Assembly: GCA_963969395.1 (NCBI GenBank)
Contig: OZ017795.1
Span: forward strand, 22,673,063-22,737,062
Direction: 5' to 3'
Source of the DNA: Pseudoscleropodium purum
Lineage: Eukaryota; Streptophyta; Bryopsida; Hypnales; Brachytheciaceae
DNA length: 64,000 nt
The position numbers and the translations under genes were made by a program. Positions 47,891 through 60,246 of this stretch are shown here, piece after piece. Each line of letters opens with the position of its first letter. The stretch's first letter is position 1. The notes beneath the pieces are model-generated. The model was given only the letters and a program-made list of their open reading frames with translations, made no database searches and was not told the origin of the DNA.

Positions 47891-50800
47891 ATGGACATGG
47901 CAAGCTACAATTGCAACGGGCACGACGGCGATGGCGACGTGAAAATGGAGCATAAGCATTTAAAAAGTGCTGCAGTAGCCATGGACGCCGCGGAAATTGC
48001 AGGAGGAGAAGGCCGCTTGGAGTACTGGACTCCCACAGGAAAAAACGTGAATGCACTGTGCGACTCCATCATCTACGGCGACGATATGCTGCTTCCGAAA
48101 GTGGACTCGCTTCACGGCGATGTCCGAAGCTGCTGGCGCGATCTCACGGGCGCCAGCCGCACGAGCTCCGGGACGAAACCTTTCGGTCATGGCTGCAGTC
48201 TGGAACACCAACAGGCGCGAACAACGGTTGAGGAGAAGGAGTATCATGGCCGGGTGCTTAAAGTTGGTGGAGATGGTGAAGAGGCGGCTCATGGCGGGTA
48301 TGCCGTTAATGCCAATGGATTTTTAATTTTTTTTCATGTTCTCTTCCTTTTCACACTGAGATTGTTTCAGAAGCTCCTTGAATCATTAATTGACTTTCTT
48401 GCTACGATGAGAAGGCGTAGTTTCGAACAACAGCGTTCATGATTTTCTGCTCGGCGGGCAATTTTGAACGTTTTTCCAACATTTTGCATATTCATCTGAA
48501 AGGTTAAAGCTCAAGAACACAGCATGTTGGAAAAAAGAATAGACGAAAAAGTAAAACTGGTTAGCAAAAGTGCAGTCCAAAAAGCTTGCGTCCGGAAATT
48601 TTCACCTTTAGTAGGAATGCGAGACAGCTCCAAGTTTATCCGCGACTTCAGTTAGCTGTAGTAGATCCTAATTCTCTTATCGAGACGTTTAAATTGCAAT
48701 TTCTGTGATGTGAGTTTACTTGTGACTGAGGATTTCTATTCCGAAGTCACGAAATCTTTCGTTCGGATGGAGAATTTTAGTTTAGCTCGTGGAAAATGGG
48801 AGATTCTCGTTATCATGATTTTTAGGTGAGTTTCTGATTGCCTTACAGTGCGCTCTTTTTCGATTCTGTCTTGAAGGACTGTTCTTAAGCTGTAAGTACG
48901 CATTCAACGCTTGAAAAATGTAAAAAATTGTGCAAATTGCTGTCGAGTTAGCATTTAAAGAACTGGAATATTACGATTTCCGTAATGTAGATTTTAGCGT
49001 AGAGTGTACTTGATCCGTAAATTTTAGAACAATCTATTCAAAATTTCCATTCAATTTCGCGTGTCGTTACAAGTCATTCAGGATTTGAAAATAAATTTAT
49101 CTTTAACTTGTTCGATATGACGCCAGTGTACGCTTTCGTTAGTACGGAATAGCATTATTCTACGTGAACGAGAATTCACAATTACAAGGGTGATTATTTG
49201 ACGATGATTTTCTTAAGTTTAGTGTTTATGGCGGGGGACTATTGACGTGGTTTAGGTTTGTGGTAGGTGGGAGGAGGCAGCAACATCCGAGGGCGAAGAG
49301 ATTCATCATGCTCAATATAACGTTCAAAAAGAGGATCTCAGAATTAATCCTTGTCAGGGGGATCGCAGCATTGACCATCGGCTGCAAAGTGGTCGAGATC
49401 TTGAAGTGTTGGGAATCGACATACGACGCAGGAGTCGTCGGGACATTAATGAGTTGGATGTAGATTTAGAGAGGAGCAAAGGGAGCCGAGATCACGTCAC
49501 TTATGGAGAGTGCCAGAAAAATCAATCTGCGGATCGTGGAGTTACGTCCGTCGATGGGTGTGGAGAATTTCTTTCATCAGGTTTCAACGACTTACTCTTA
49601 AGACTAGTAAGACATGTCCTCGTCCTGTCTTTCGTTCGTTGACCGCGTTTCAAGTGCGTTACAAGCTTGGGGCAGTATTCAGATGCAAATGCAAACCTTC
49701 AAACAAATCAACACGAACTATACTACCACAACTCATCCTAATAGAGGTTGGGCAAGAACAATTATCATGCTAACTAAGTTGACTACACTACCTCCTGCAA
49801 GTACTGTGGAATTCACTGGAATTTATATCATGTTTTATACTTTGGTGTAACTTATAGACGTACTATTTTCTTGTGTTTCAAGGACTAAATCAGACATGAC
49901 TTTCAACGGATCCAAACTTCTAACTAAAAGCGAAATAACTTAGCAGCAGTCCTTTGTAATTGCATAGAAAAGTGTAGCTTATGCAAAACTTTGTCTCATA
50001 ACTTTCTTTAGTTGTGAGAGGATAATGACCCGTATGGCTGAGTTCAAATGTGAGCCAAAAAGTACACTCTTGGGTATTCTTAGATTTTACATCGACATGA
50101 AGTATCCAAGCGTCATTCTCACCTTGTTTAGTGCAGGCAAAGACGGAAAGCTGGCATTTACGTGTGCTGCCTGTGGCTGCCATAGAAATTTCCACCAACG
50201 CATTGTACTATTCGAGGGGGAGGAGCAAGAGCTCGCGATTCAAGCAAAACGAGAGAAAGAAGAGGGAGGTGGCAATTACTACACTACTATCTGCGACATT
50301 GACCGCGTTGCGCACGAACTCATGGCGGCAGCCAATGGAGCTATCGCCCTTGCGCAAGAATCACTCTGTTACAATGAAGGAAGAGGGCGGGAATTTTCGA
50401 TCGAGGAGCAGCACATCATAGCCAAAATCTCGCTTGAGAATCTGGACCACATTGCCAAGGTTGTATAATTATATCCCATCTTCGTTCATTCTGTCGCCAA
50501 CTTTTGGCATAGCAAGGGACCCCTGATTCCGGACCCGTAATCATGATCGTCACTACAAGTGTTTCCAATGGGCTTGACTTTCTTCAAGTGATGACCAATC
50601 TACATCCAATTCTTTTTTTTCTTTGATGCACATGCAGGTGATAAATTCCACCACCGAGTGTCTCACGTTTCTGCGAAAGCCATCCTTGTTTCGGAAAGAC
50701 AGTAAATCAGAATGTCCTCATGAAGGGCCCTCTTCCTCAGATGCGAGCCCTGTCATCACTGTGGAGAAACGAGCAATCCAGTCGTTACTGACTCCTCCTT

Positions 50801-51273
50801 CGCCAGCACGCCCATTTGGTGACCAACCCTTGAAAAACTCAATCGCCCTATATTCAGATGCTTGTGCGATGCACAACTGTGGTAGTGCTCCGAGGAAACC
50901 ATTCGAGCGTCCCGCTCAGAAGATGAAAAGAACAAGGACGCGGATAAGCTTGGAGCAGCGGGAAAAACTGAATGCATTTGCAGAGAAAGCTGGATGGACT
51001 GTCGTCGGTCAACGCAAAGAGACCATCGATGCAGCATGCCAATACATAGGTAATGCAGAACCTTCCCTCATGCTGTACTGTACAGTAATGTACTGCTGTT
51101 TCTCTCGTATTGTATTAGTGTGAGCTTCTCTTCCTACTGTGATATTCCTTTTGCTTCCAACCCCGAAAGTCTTTTTGGCAGGCATTGAGCCCAAGACTTT
51201 AAAATATTGGATCCACAACAGCAAGCAGAAGTGGAAGAGGCAGCCCAGCCAATCTGACGACACAAGCAAATAA
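47891..51273 (+). CDS. Zinc-finger homeodomain (ZF-HD) transcription factor
   Basis: Nuclear DNA-binding regulator of the plant-specific ZF-HD class. Exons 47891-48297, 49267-49580, 50137-50459, 50638-51049, 51182-51273; all GT-AG, phases agree, 515 residues. The zinc-finger dimerisation domain runs about 215-261: YGECQKNQ, then DGCGEFLSSG, then FTCAACGCHRNFH. Both His that most members carry early in this domain (KNHAA and GGHA positions) are replaced here (KNQSA and a GVTS stretch). The homeodomain lies at about 445-503: KRTRTRISLEQREKLNAFAE..., ending LKYWIHNSKQKWKR, the ZF-HD form of helix 3. One intron splits the zinc finger after FLSSG and another splits the homeodomain before IEPKTLKYW; most angiosperm members have no introns. 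The 137-residue N-terminus resembles nothing I know. It converges on APC2 with only 321 bp between stop codons. Confidence 0.88.
48840..48935 (+). repeat. Dispersed intronic repeat fragment
   Basis: In ZF-HD intron 1: 'ttacagtgcgctctttttcgattctgt.ttgaagga.tgttcttaagctgtaagtacg'. The same phrase, with variants, occurs four times in APC2 introns at about 58890-58960, 59150-59240, 59650-59700 and 59745-59830. Non-coding. Confidence 0.5.
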
Positions 51274-51594
51274 GAAAAAGCCCCGTCTACGAACTTCGTC
51301 TACTGCGATGACCACGTTGCACAGTTGCAACAACCCGCACTTTCAACTTACCCTTGCTATTTAGTACTTCTGCAATAATTATGACTTCGTTCTGAAAGCA
51401 AAATATGATCACAAAATACATACGCCCCGACTTTCTTCCATTCCCAGCTAACACTCTTCACAGGATACCCGAGTTTCAAATTGAAGGTTTCTTTCCAGGC
51501 ACGCTAATTGAAATTCTAGTTTTCTCCCTAATCTATTCCGTTTCTCCAGGGCGTCCATGCAAAAACAATGGTGATCAACGCAGAGACATCCTCA

Positions 51595-54500
51595 TCACAT
51601 TTGCCTTCGCCGATAGACACCATCCCGAAACTCCAACTTCTCTTCTCCTACCAAGCGACCAAGAAACCCTTGCAACTGTTGAAGTGTCTTGTCGTAAGGT
51701 GGGTCAGATACGAACATCTGCGTTTCGGACCCCCCAACCCAACCCAACGTGTCAGAGGCTGGTAGTATTCACAAGAATTTGATATCACTCGAGTGACCTA
51801 AATTAAAAAAAGAAAGGGAACGTCTTCCATTGTTGTGTTGCTGAGCTTCCGACCCAGCAATCCACGAGTGACAGGTCGTTACTTACTTTGAGCATGTTGT
51901 GGATGCGATCGAGCGGCAAAGAGTCGAAGTTGGTGAGCATTCCGATTACATAAGACTGCAAGAACTTACAGATGATCACATCAGCACTTCGCATGACACT
52001 TATGAAGGTAAATGACATCTACTTCTCCCCCACCCACGCACAAAGGGATATGAACTCGCAAATCCATTATTAACACAAAATGCAGGGAGCATAATCAAAG
52101 CTCATTGCTTGTTCTTCCTTGTTAAACTAGAAGTGCCTGAACTAAAATCTGCAAGTCTATTTTGGAATCGTAAAGCCAATTATAGCTGTAACTTTCAAAG
52201 CACATTTTTACTTGTAAAAAAAAGGAACGGTATTATTTCTTCTTTCTATGGCATACTTTTCTGCTTTCTTTACAGATACCTAACTTCTTCCCCTCAACTC
52301 ATATAGATACAAAAAGTATCAACTATGGAAGCTAATGCTTGATTATACTAACTTCCAAAGCATATTTCAAGAGCCCCCAAAAGTAGTTTTCTTTGGACAT
52401 TTGATTACCTTCCTTGAAGCTTCGTCAACGATTCCTTTCAACTCCTGTAGATATAAAAGGAGGCCACCTTGGCATCTAAATAATTAATTTTAGCTAACTT
52501 TCCAGGACGTTCTTTCTTCGTTCAAAAGTGTAAGAAATCATTTCTTGGGACATGGTGTTACCTTCCTTGAAGCTCCATGAAAAAATTCATTTCCTAGAGA
52601 CATAAAACCACATGCTAGATAGAGCACTGCTTATGGAGAACTCTCTAGCGAACTCGTGACAAGATGAGCTGAAACTTGCCTCGTAAACGTTCATCTCTTG
52701 TTGCCACTGGTCTTCCATAGAAGCCACGGCACTTTCCCTTTCTTCCTCACCCAGCAATGGCAGGATTGCATCCATCGAAGCAGCAGCACCAACACCTGCC
52801 CGAGCTCCAGCATCCCCCATGGTCTCCACAATGCTGTACACTGTATCTCCGTCTTTGATCTTATGCGACTCCACGAGAACTCCCTGAGAGATGGCAAGTA
52901 TCCAATTCAAAAACGGCGTTGCCACACGACAGTAGAGCCAGGCAGACACTGAATCCCACATAACACGAAGAGCAAAATAAAAGTTCCTTTACTTTCCTCC
53001 ATTTCATGGACTTCCTAAAAAGAGTTCCTGGAAGAAAGAGATTGCCGCCTCTTCGTTGCCATGTCATCTTTCATGTACCACATAGCGAGACTCACCAGAG
53101 TTTTTTCCAAGCATTTAAAATTTTTTTGTCAAGAGGAGACAGCAAAACACTACTGTGTAGTGGAAACCAAGGCTGAGGAACCAGTGGAGTTCACACCCAC
53201 TTGGTGGAATTGGGCACATTGGTGAACTCAATGGTTCTCTCACTAGTTATCTCAGTCGTGTTTTCTACGACGTGGCCATATTTGGATAGAAATCCTTATT
53301 CATCTACATATTTGTAATTCCTCAAATTTGATGATTTCATCTACTCCCTCCGTTTGGAAATAGTGTATTCATTCTCAGTGGTGATTGCACTGAGAATAAA
53401 TACACTATTTCCAAACGGAGAAAGTAATTTTGTAATGATTACTATTCATCATTTGGTGACAAAAGAATGCTATTTTTAATCAAAGCAGAAATTCGTTTAA
53501 GAGCCCTCTAAAAATTTCGCCAGAAAATTAGCACTAGATTCGACCTTCCTTTTCATCCTTGAATGTGTACCTGATTCACCCAAAGCATAATTCGTCTCCG
53601 CAATGTAGCTACTGGCAGACCTACTGCTTCTGCCAGTTCTGTGGCTGTCCACCTGCAATTTAAGCACGCAAGAAAGAGACCATGTAGGTACAACAACTTA
53701 GCAATCAGGACATCAGACAGGGAATAAGCGATCAATCCATCTGGACATAGTACTTTGGGTACATGAGCACAGGGCAAAACTGAGATGAGCAACAAATCAA
53801 GACAGTTAATACCATAGAGGACCCGGAGGAAACTCAACATTCTATACGGGTACTTCCTTCTAGGCTCAATACTTCTGAGGATTCGTTCAGTTGAAGACCC
53901 CTGACCCCCCACTTCAAGGTGGATTTTAAAGACCTTCATAAATCACAAACCCTGTAGTGCGAACGTTTGAAAGACCCGTTCAAATGAAGAACAATGATCC
54001 CGGGTTTAAGGTGCTTCTTGAAGATCCTCATAAATCAAAACCCTATAGAGCGAAGTGAATAGAGTTTGAGATACGGCCACACAGGCCGTCCTGCTGAGGG
54101 TCTAATGAAAAAGGGGGTAGTCTAGGGAGTAGCCTAGGGGGTGGTCTCGTTGACCTTTGGGTTTTGTACACACTAGGGTCCTCTCTCGTTCGGATATAAC
54201 TTCGTCACCTTCAATACGTTATAGAGTGCCGTGTCTGCACGGACGGGTTCTCTATACTCTACTAAAATGCGTAATACAATAAAGAGCACAACCCAGATAT
54301 ACTGCCAGTGGACACGCTCAACAGGAATGACAAGAAAGAATGGATGTAAGAGTGAAGTGAGTGCACCTTGTCTGGTCCTCAAAGTGCATGATTATAGCTG
54401 CATGCATGGGTGACACCACAAATTGCGCTGACCGATCCTCAAATTGCAGCTCCAACTGAGCAGTGTGAATAATGACAGATGCAGGAAAACATAAGATTAT

Positions 54501-57500
54501 TCGTGAGATTCAAGGACTGGATTAATTCACAGCTGTTCTTACACTGTTAAGTAGCACAAGAGCAATGTGTGATATTTTGAAGTTAGTGACGTGATCAATT
54601 CTCACGTGATCATTTACGGATGATCTAAAATAGTGAACTTAAAATAATTCTCACCTTGACAGTGCCAAGATTCTTTCTCCATTGAAGTTTTCTGGGTGCT
54701 TTGACTGTATGAAAGCGTTGGGCATACTCTCCCAAGAGCTCTTCGACCACTGCTGGCACTTTCAACGTCTCTACCTGCACAGCAGATCAACTGTGGGTAT
54801 ATAATTCCACTTCAAACTTCAACCAGATTCAAGAACAGTCATAGATAGGATTCTCAGAAAGCCTAATTAATATCAATGTTTCATTTCCAGTAGAGCAGCA
54901 CCGAGCGACGTGAATTTCAAATATCTATTGCATGCTTTGAAAAATAGAAGCAAAACTCGAAAGTACAAAGACACTACCTGAAATGGAGGCCAAAAGAGAG
55001 AGGAAATGATTGTGGCCTCCAGGACATCAAGGGGTAGCTTTTTGTCTACACCCACATTTGCGATCTCACCATTCTGAGACCCCAGACTCTGCGTAAAGGT
55101 AGCCGGTGAATGAGGATCGGTCAGACCAACAGTAGCTGGTGGCGTGCAGTATCCTGCGTCATCTGCCTGCGATACAGGGTTCAAGCCATGACGACTTTGC
55201 TCGGCAGCCGCTGCAGCTTTTATATTGGTATTGATACGCTTTGAGTCTGCCAGATCCTTGAGCATGATCTCACACCCATGCATGTTGTTCTCGCCAAACC
55301 GCAGCTGCATTGACGAAACCAAAATCAAGCATGTAACTCCATCGCAGAAAAGGCACACCTACTTGACTTGAAAAGGCATCAGACGTATCAAGATTCAGGT
55401 GATATAATCTTCTAATATGAACCTTATTTTCTATTAGTTTTCTGGAGTGATATTTCTGTACATTTCAGCACATGTCTTTTTGACACACTTGGAAATATAT
55501 TCCGATTGAATCTTGATCCGATAAACAATCAAGTCCGAATTACAAATAAAATTCGGACGAGAACTTTACATCGAAGTTGCTAGTATGGAAGATGAAAACT
55601 TTAAGCCTAAGATTCATACCTTCAGTAACTCCAGTGTGCGAATATCACGATCTGTGTCATAATCGGACTTGTTCAGCAGTTTTTCAGCCAACATTACTCG
55701 GTACTCGTTCACAAACAGCTCCTTTGATCCATATATTCCAACGAGCATGCTAATAATGTCCATCAATCGCCGACTTTTGCTTGTCCTAGACGGGTCCGCC
55801 TCTACAGGATCTGGTTCCCACCTGCCAGTATACAAATTCATAAGTGTCAGCAACCACACAATCTTACTCATCCATGCCCACGACCAACCAAGTGACTCAT
55901 GGAAATCACCATATCAAACTTCGTCAGCTGCCTCCATATGAAAGAGAAAATAACAATTATGAGAAATCAGTCTAAGTCAAAACTTAGGCAATTGATGCGA
56001 ATATATTCGAATTTTGCTGCAAGACTTTTGGATTTAACATACCAAAAAAATCACGAAATAGGGATACGAGGAATACCAGAACTTTGTCAAAATTCACGAA
56101 ATGTTTTGCAATATTTACCTCTCTGCAGCAGCCCAAGCTTCATCCCCATCTAATTCTGCATCATCGTCACTGTCGACATTCTCAAGAGAAGCCACACCCC
56201 GACTAAGCTCTTCAAATAAGCTCTCACCTACGCCACCCAGTCCCGCAACCCCACCCGCCCCTGTGTCATCAGTCAGCATTGTCACAATACACCGGATTGT
56301 GTCCTTGCGACCTCGAAGGTATTCTTTGATGGGCTCGCCAACTGCCTCAAGGACCACCCCTGTTGGATCCATAATTCTCAAGGCTTTAATAGTTGAAACA
56401 TACTGGAGTAGAATATCTGTGGTTGCAGCTCCTGCTGTCAGCAATCTCTGTCGGAGTGCGGTACGAAAAGAATCGACAAGCTTTGCATGATGCCTGGTGT
56501 TCGTCAAGCATTGACGCAGATCCTCAATTGCTGGTAAGCTGACAGAAACGAAGCCCATCATATCAGAATACTTGTAGAAAAGAGTGTCGACTCTCAAACT
56601 GACTGAAAATTAGAAGTAGATTCACAGCTAGAATTCACAATTTACAACTCGAAGCTATGTCGAATATGCACTTCTCAAGCCAGGTGTTGAAACCGGACCT
56701 ACGAGTTTTTACACAAACCAACCCACATAAATCCCCAGTCATAGTCAGAAGAAAAAGATACCTTTCAGGATAGTCAACAATGATGTCAAATAACTCACTA
56801 ATGCGCATATCGCCAAGAGTCTCATAAGCAAAAAAATGCAGCCGTAAACGCCATCTAACCACTCCTTCCTTAACTATTTCATCTGCCCCAGTGGCAGGTA
56901 ATGATATTGATGCTAAAGGGGAAGGAAACGTCAGCGAAGAACTCTTCGAGGATGGAGCACCTGAAGACGCCAGAATAACACAGAGGAAGCGGAGTGGAAC
57001 AGCCTGTACAATGGAAGAGCATAATTAATCAATCTGACGTCATCGCCACAATATAAGCAACATAATGTATAAGTCAATCGTGAAGACCAAGGCGCTGGAA
57101 AGGTTGGGCTGGAGCGATACCCGAAAAAATATAGTAAGCCAAACACTTTACATAAAGGGTATATGAAAACGAAGACCTCTGGCACACAAGATGATGACAG
57201 TAAAACTACTCTGCTAATCAAATCACTCGTAATCGAATATACCCACTCTTCACATATACCCAAGTACCGAAGTTGCAGATTAGAACACCCACACCCCAAA
57301 GCAACACAGGAGTCAATTAGACACAGAAACAGTGCATAACCGCACATTGTGAAAGAGAAGCGAACCTCTATCCACGACCGTATGGATCCCAGAACTGGTT
57401 TCTCGTAGCGTTTATTTGTAATAGCATGAATTTTAGCCTGCAAATCAAAACAAATCCTTGCAATTAATGAATGTTTTCATCTAGCATTATTCAATACATC

Positions 57501-60246
57501 AGCCCTGAAGCATGGACAAGTACTCAGAAATATCGACGGTTTAAGAGGTCAACATTATTGTGAATGTCTAAGTTCACTAAGACGTCAAACAGAATAAGGA
57601 AGCGGAAAACCCTGAGAGGAACCGGCTCAGTAATAGCCAGGAAAGCCAAAAAATTAGTAAGATATGAAACGAGCCAAATAACTCCAATGCAATCCATATT
57701 GAGAACTATAGGTGGTCGACCTGGAAAAATCTTCAAATAAAATTCCAGATCAACAATTCTCACCTTCAGAAGGGAATATATAGCAGAAGCGTATCCCTCT
57801 TCACTCAGGGCTGCAAAGCCAATGTGACGCAGATTGCTAATAACAGAACCAACACCACTGACCCACTCTTCACCAACCACCGCTGCAACTTCCTTCACTG
57901 TCGCCGCACCAGTGCCTAATTTGAGATCACTGACTACCGCAAAGTCAACCCCTTCCATGTCTCGTGCTTCGTCTGTGTCATCCAGAGGTTTGGCTTCCTG
58001 ATTCTCAGACGGATTGTCATTGATTTCCATGTCATCTGCGTCAGTACAACGACTGCTCCGTATACTCTCCATCTCATCATCCTCACCATTGTTCTTCTCA
58101 GGTTCTGAAACACCATCTTCACTCTCCCCGCTTGCCGAACCTCTCCGACAGTTCCGGTTGCGTTGCCTCACTGCTTTACTAAACTCTCCCAAGCGTACCT
58201 TAAAGAAGAGATTCAGTATTTCTGCAGTACAAAAATCGGGAAGTCATGTAGAATCCTGCAGGAATAATTAGCCGATAATAGCCCCGAAATCTCTACCATA
58301 GCACAGTGCATTCAGTCACAGATTTCGTTATACGACGGTCACACAAATTACGATAATTATTGAGTTGAACAGTTTGATACTAGTATTCTGTATGTTAGAA
58401 ATCTGTGATGGATAGTAAAAAGAAGAAGGAAAAGAGGCTAGTATTCAGTCACCTTCAAATTTCAAATCTCGAGATCTAAAATATCACTGTTTCTAAGATG
58501 CTAAATGCATTCAGAGAGGATCAGATACCTGGAAAGTATTGTGGTGCACTTGTGAGAAGCACAGCAGTGACTGCAGTGTGGTACTGAGAAAGAACGCGTT
58601 CTACTTCAAGTGCTTGCCTAGAAGTTCCCTGGTAAATGAGACGTGTAAGCATTCGAAGAGATTCCTCCTGAGATAACTTGGCGGAGCTGACTTCTGAAAG
58701 CACATTCGGAAGGGTAAACAGAACCCACTCATTCAGCTGCATCAGGTTACACAACCGCACGTAGGGCTCAGGCAAATGGCAAGCAGATCCTGCCACAGGC
58801 AATGGCAATCGAGCAAACACGTCTCTGATCCAGGGTTACCACAACACGGGAAATTTCGTTGTATTCTCATTTTTTGAATGCATTCCTGGTTGCCTTAGAT
58901 GCGATTTTTTCAATTCAGTTTTCAAGGACTTCAATCTTTGTACTCTTCCAAAGATTGAAAACGTTATAAACGTTCAAATTTATATTGAAATAAGTAACGA
59001 AAAACGATTATATTCCGTTTTCCCATAACCTTGCTCTGAAACTTAGTTAAAGCATTTCATAAACAGAAATCTTCAAAAAATAGAACTGAAAGGCAGCTGA
59101 ACGAAGTGTTGCCGGATACCTTAATATTCTAAGTCTCACAATTATTCGACTGCGTTCTTTGAATTGCCTTAAACTGCGATTTTTTCGATTCTGTTTTCAA
59201 AAGACTCTGCAATTAAGCTGTATGAACAAATGCAAAGGTTAAGCATGATCAACCTATTACTAAATTAGAACCAGGGAACAAGAGAATTCCGTGACACTGG
59301 CTAAAGGTGAGACTTTAAGACGCATAAGTTTATCAGCAACAGGTGATAAAAGAAAAGAAGCGAATACTCAACACCACTTACTTTGCCTGAACCATTGCCA
59401 TCATCTTGCTTCAATCTGCTGTACTCATCCAAATGTTGCCACAAATTCACCACTTCATGCTGCTTAAATGCCTTCTGCGATCGTCTCAATACAAGCACTC
59501 TTAAAAATCGCGCCACATCCCTCTCGAACTTCTAATTTAAATCCATCACTTCATGACCTGATGACTAGAAAACAGAATAATCCCGTCCTCACAGTTTTCC
59601 GATTGTAATTCTGATTGTAATTCTAATTCTAACTCTCATGCATTCTTATCGATTCTATTTCTAAAGAGTCTGTTCAAAAACTACAAGTGGACATACAAAA
59701 GATTGAAAAACACAGTTTCTCGATTGCGTTTCTGATTCTAATTCTCATACATTGCGTTCTTGTCGATTCTCTTTTTAAAGACTCTGTTCCACACGACAAG
59801 TAAACATACAAAAGATTGAAAAACGTTCAAATTCTTGCTAAATTCGAAATCTGATGTCGAGAATATTCCCTCTCCCCGTAAATAAACTTCATTAACCCTA
59901 GACGACGACGACGACGATTACACACCAATAACAAACTGCGCATCGCGCATTTGCATCCAAGAAAAGGCGATCAAGAGCCAGACATTGCCGAAGACGGGAT
60001 ACGTAATGAATCACAAACCTCCAGAGAATCGAGAAAGTAGCTGAGAACGAGAGACACGAGGCCTTGGTCGCACAGCACGCGCACGGAGCTCTGAAACTCT
60101 TGGTCGAAGATGGAGTGCGGCGACGAGCGCACGAGAGCAGAGGTGCGCACTACGAAGAGCTGCCATGCTTGTGTCACGGAAGCCAGGTTAACGAAGGCGG
60201 AGGGCGCCGCAGCCGCAGGAGTGGCAGCGGCTTCCGCCATAGCCAT
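51595..60246 (-). CDS. APC2: Anaphase-promoting complex subunit 2 (cullin-like scaffold)
   Basis: APC2 binds the RING subunit APC11 and forms the catalytic core of the APC/C ubiquitin ligase. Minus-strand exons: 60019-60246, 59382-59531, 58529-58824, 57764-58221, 57366-57437, 56762-57003, 56119-56538, 55620-55821, 54978-55304, 54655-54774, 54367-54455, 53571-53652, 52680-52883, 51887-51955, 51595-51717; at least 1027 residues (Arabidopsis about 865). Family landmarks: YASAIYSLLK, VVRWRLRLHFFAYETLGDMR, QYVSTIKALRIMDPTGVVLE, EYLRGRKDTIRCIVTMLTDD, RWEPDPVEADP, NEYRVMLAEKLLNKSDYD, RKLQWRKNLGTVK, LTNFDSLPLDRIHNML, then YDKTLQQLQGF and EEKLEFRDGVY in the C-terminal winged-helix region. An acidic insert of about 70 residues follows the FSKA stretch. 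One intron starts with GC (after 52680). Phase does not match between 59382-59531 and 58529-58824, so an exon is probably missing from my model there. Start codon chosen as MAMAEAAA; the N-terminus is uncertain. Confidence 0.92.
53344..53424. mobile_element. Stowaway-like MITE (81 bp) in an APC2 intron
   Basis: A near-perfect palindrome beginning CTCCCTCCGTTTGGAAATAG and ending with its inverse complement TTTCCAAACGGAGAAAG, flanked by TA on both sides (53342-53343, 53425-53426). TA target duplication and CTCCCTCCGT termini are those of Stowaway (Tc1/mariner) MITEs best known from grasses. It lies in the intron between the exons at 53571-53652 and 52680-52883. Confidence 0.85.
53820..54180. 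repeat. Intronic repeat shared with CFAP206, internally duplicated
   Basis: In the APC2 intron between 53571-53652 and 54367-54455. Contains two related stretches, 'ttcaaggtggattttaaagaccttcataaatcacaaaccctgtag' and 'ttaaggtgcttcttgaagatcctcataaatcaaaaccctatag', then 'gggtctaatgaaaaa' and 'actagggtcct'. The second half matches 33640-33960 in a CFAP206 intron in the same order. Confidence 0.6.
58880..59840 (-). repeat. Repeated motif in the first APC2 introns
   Basis: Variants of 'ttgcctta(a/g)a(c/t)tgcgattttttcgattctgttttcaaaagactctg' occur at about 58890-58960 and 59160-59225. Related '(t/c)tt(a/g)tcgattct.ttt.taaagactctgttc' followed by 'aca(t/c)acaaaagattgaaaaa' occurs at about 59645-59715 and 59755-59825. 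They appear to be degenerate copies of one dispersed unit also present in ZF-HD intron 1. Confidence 0.55.
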
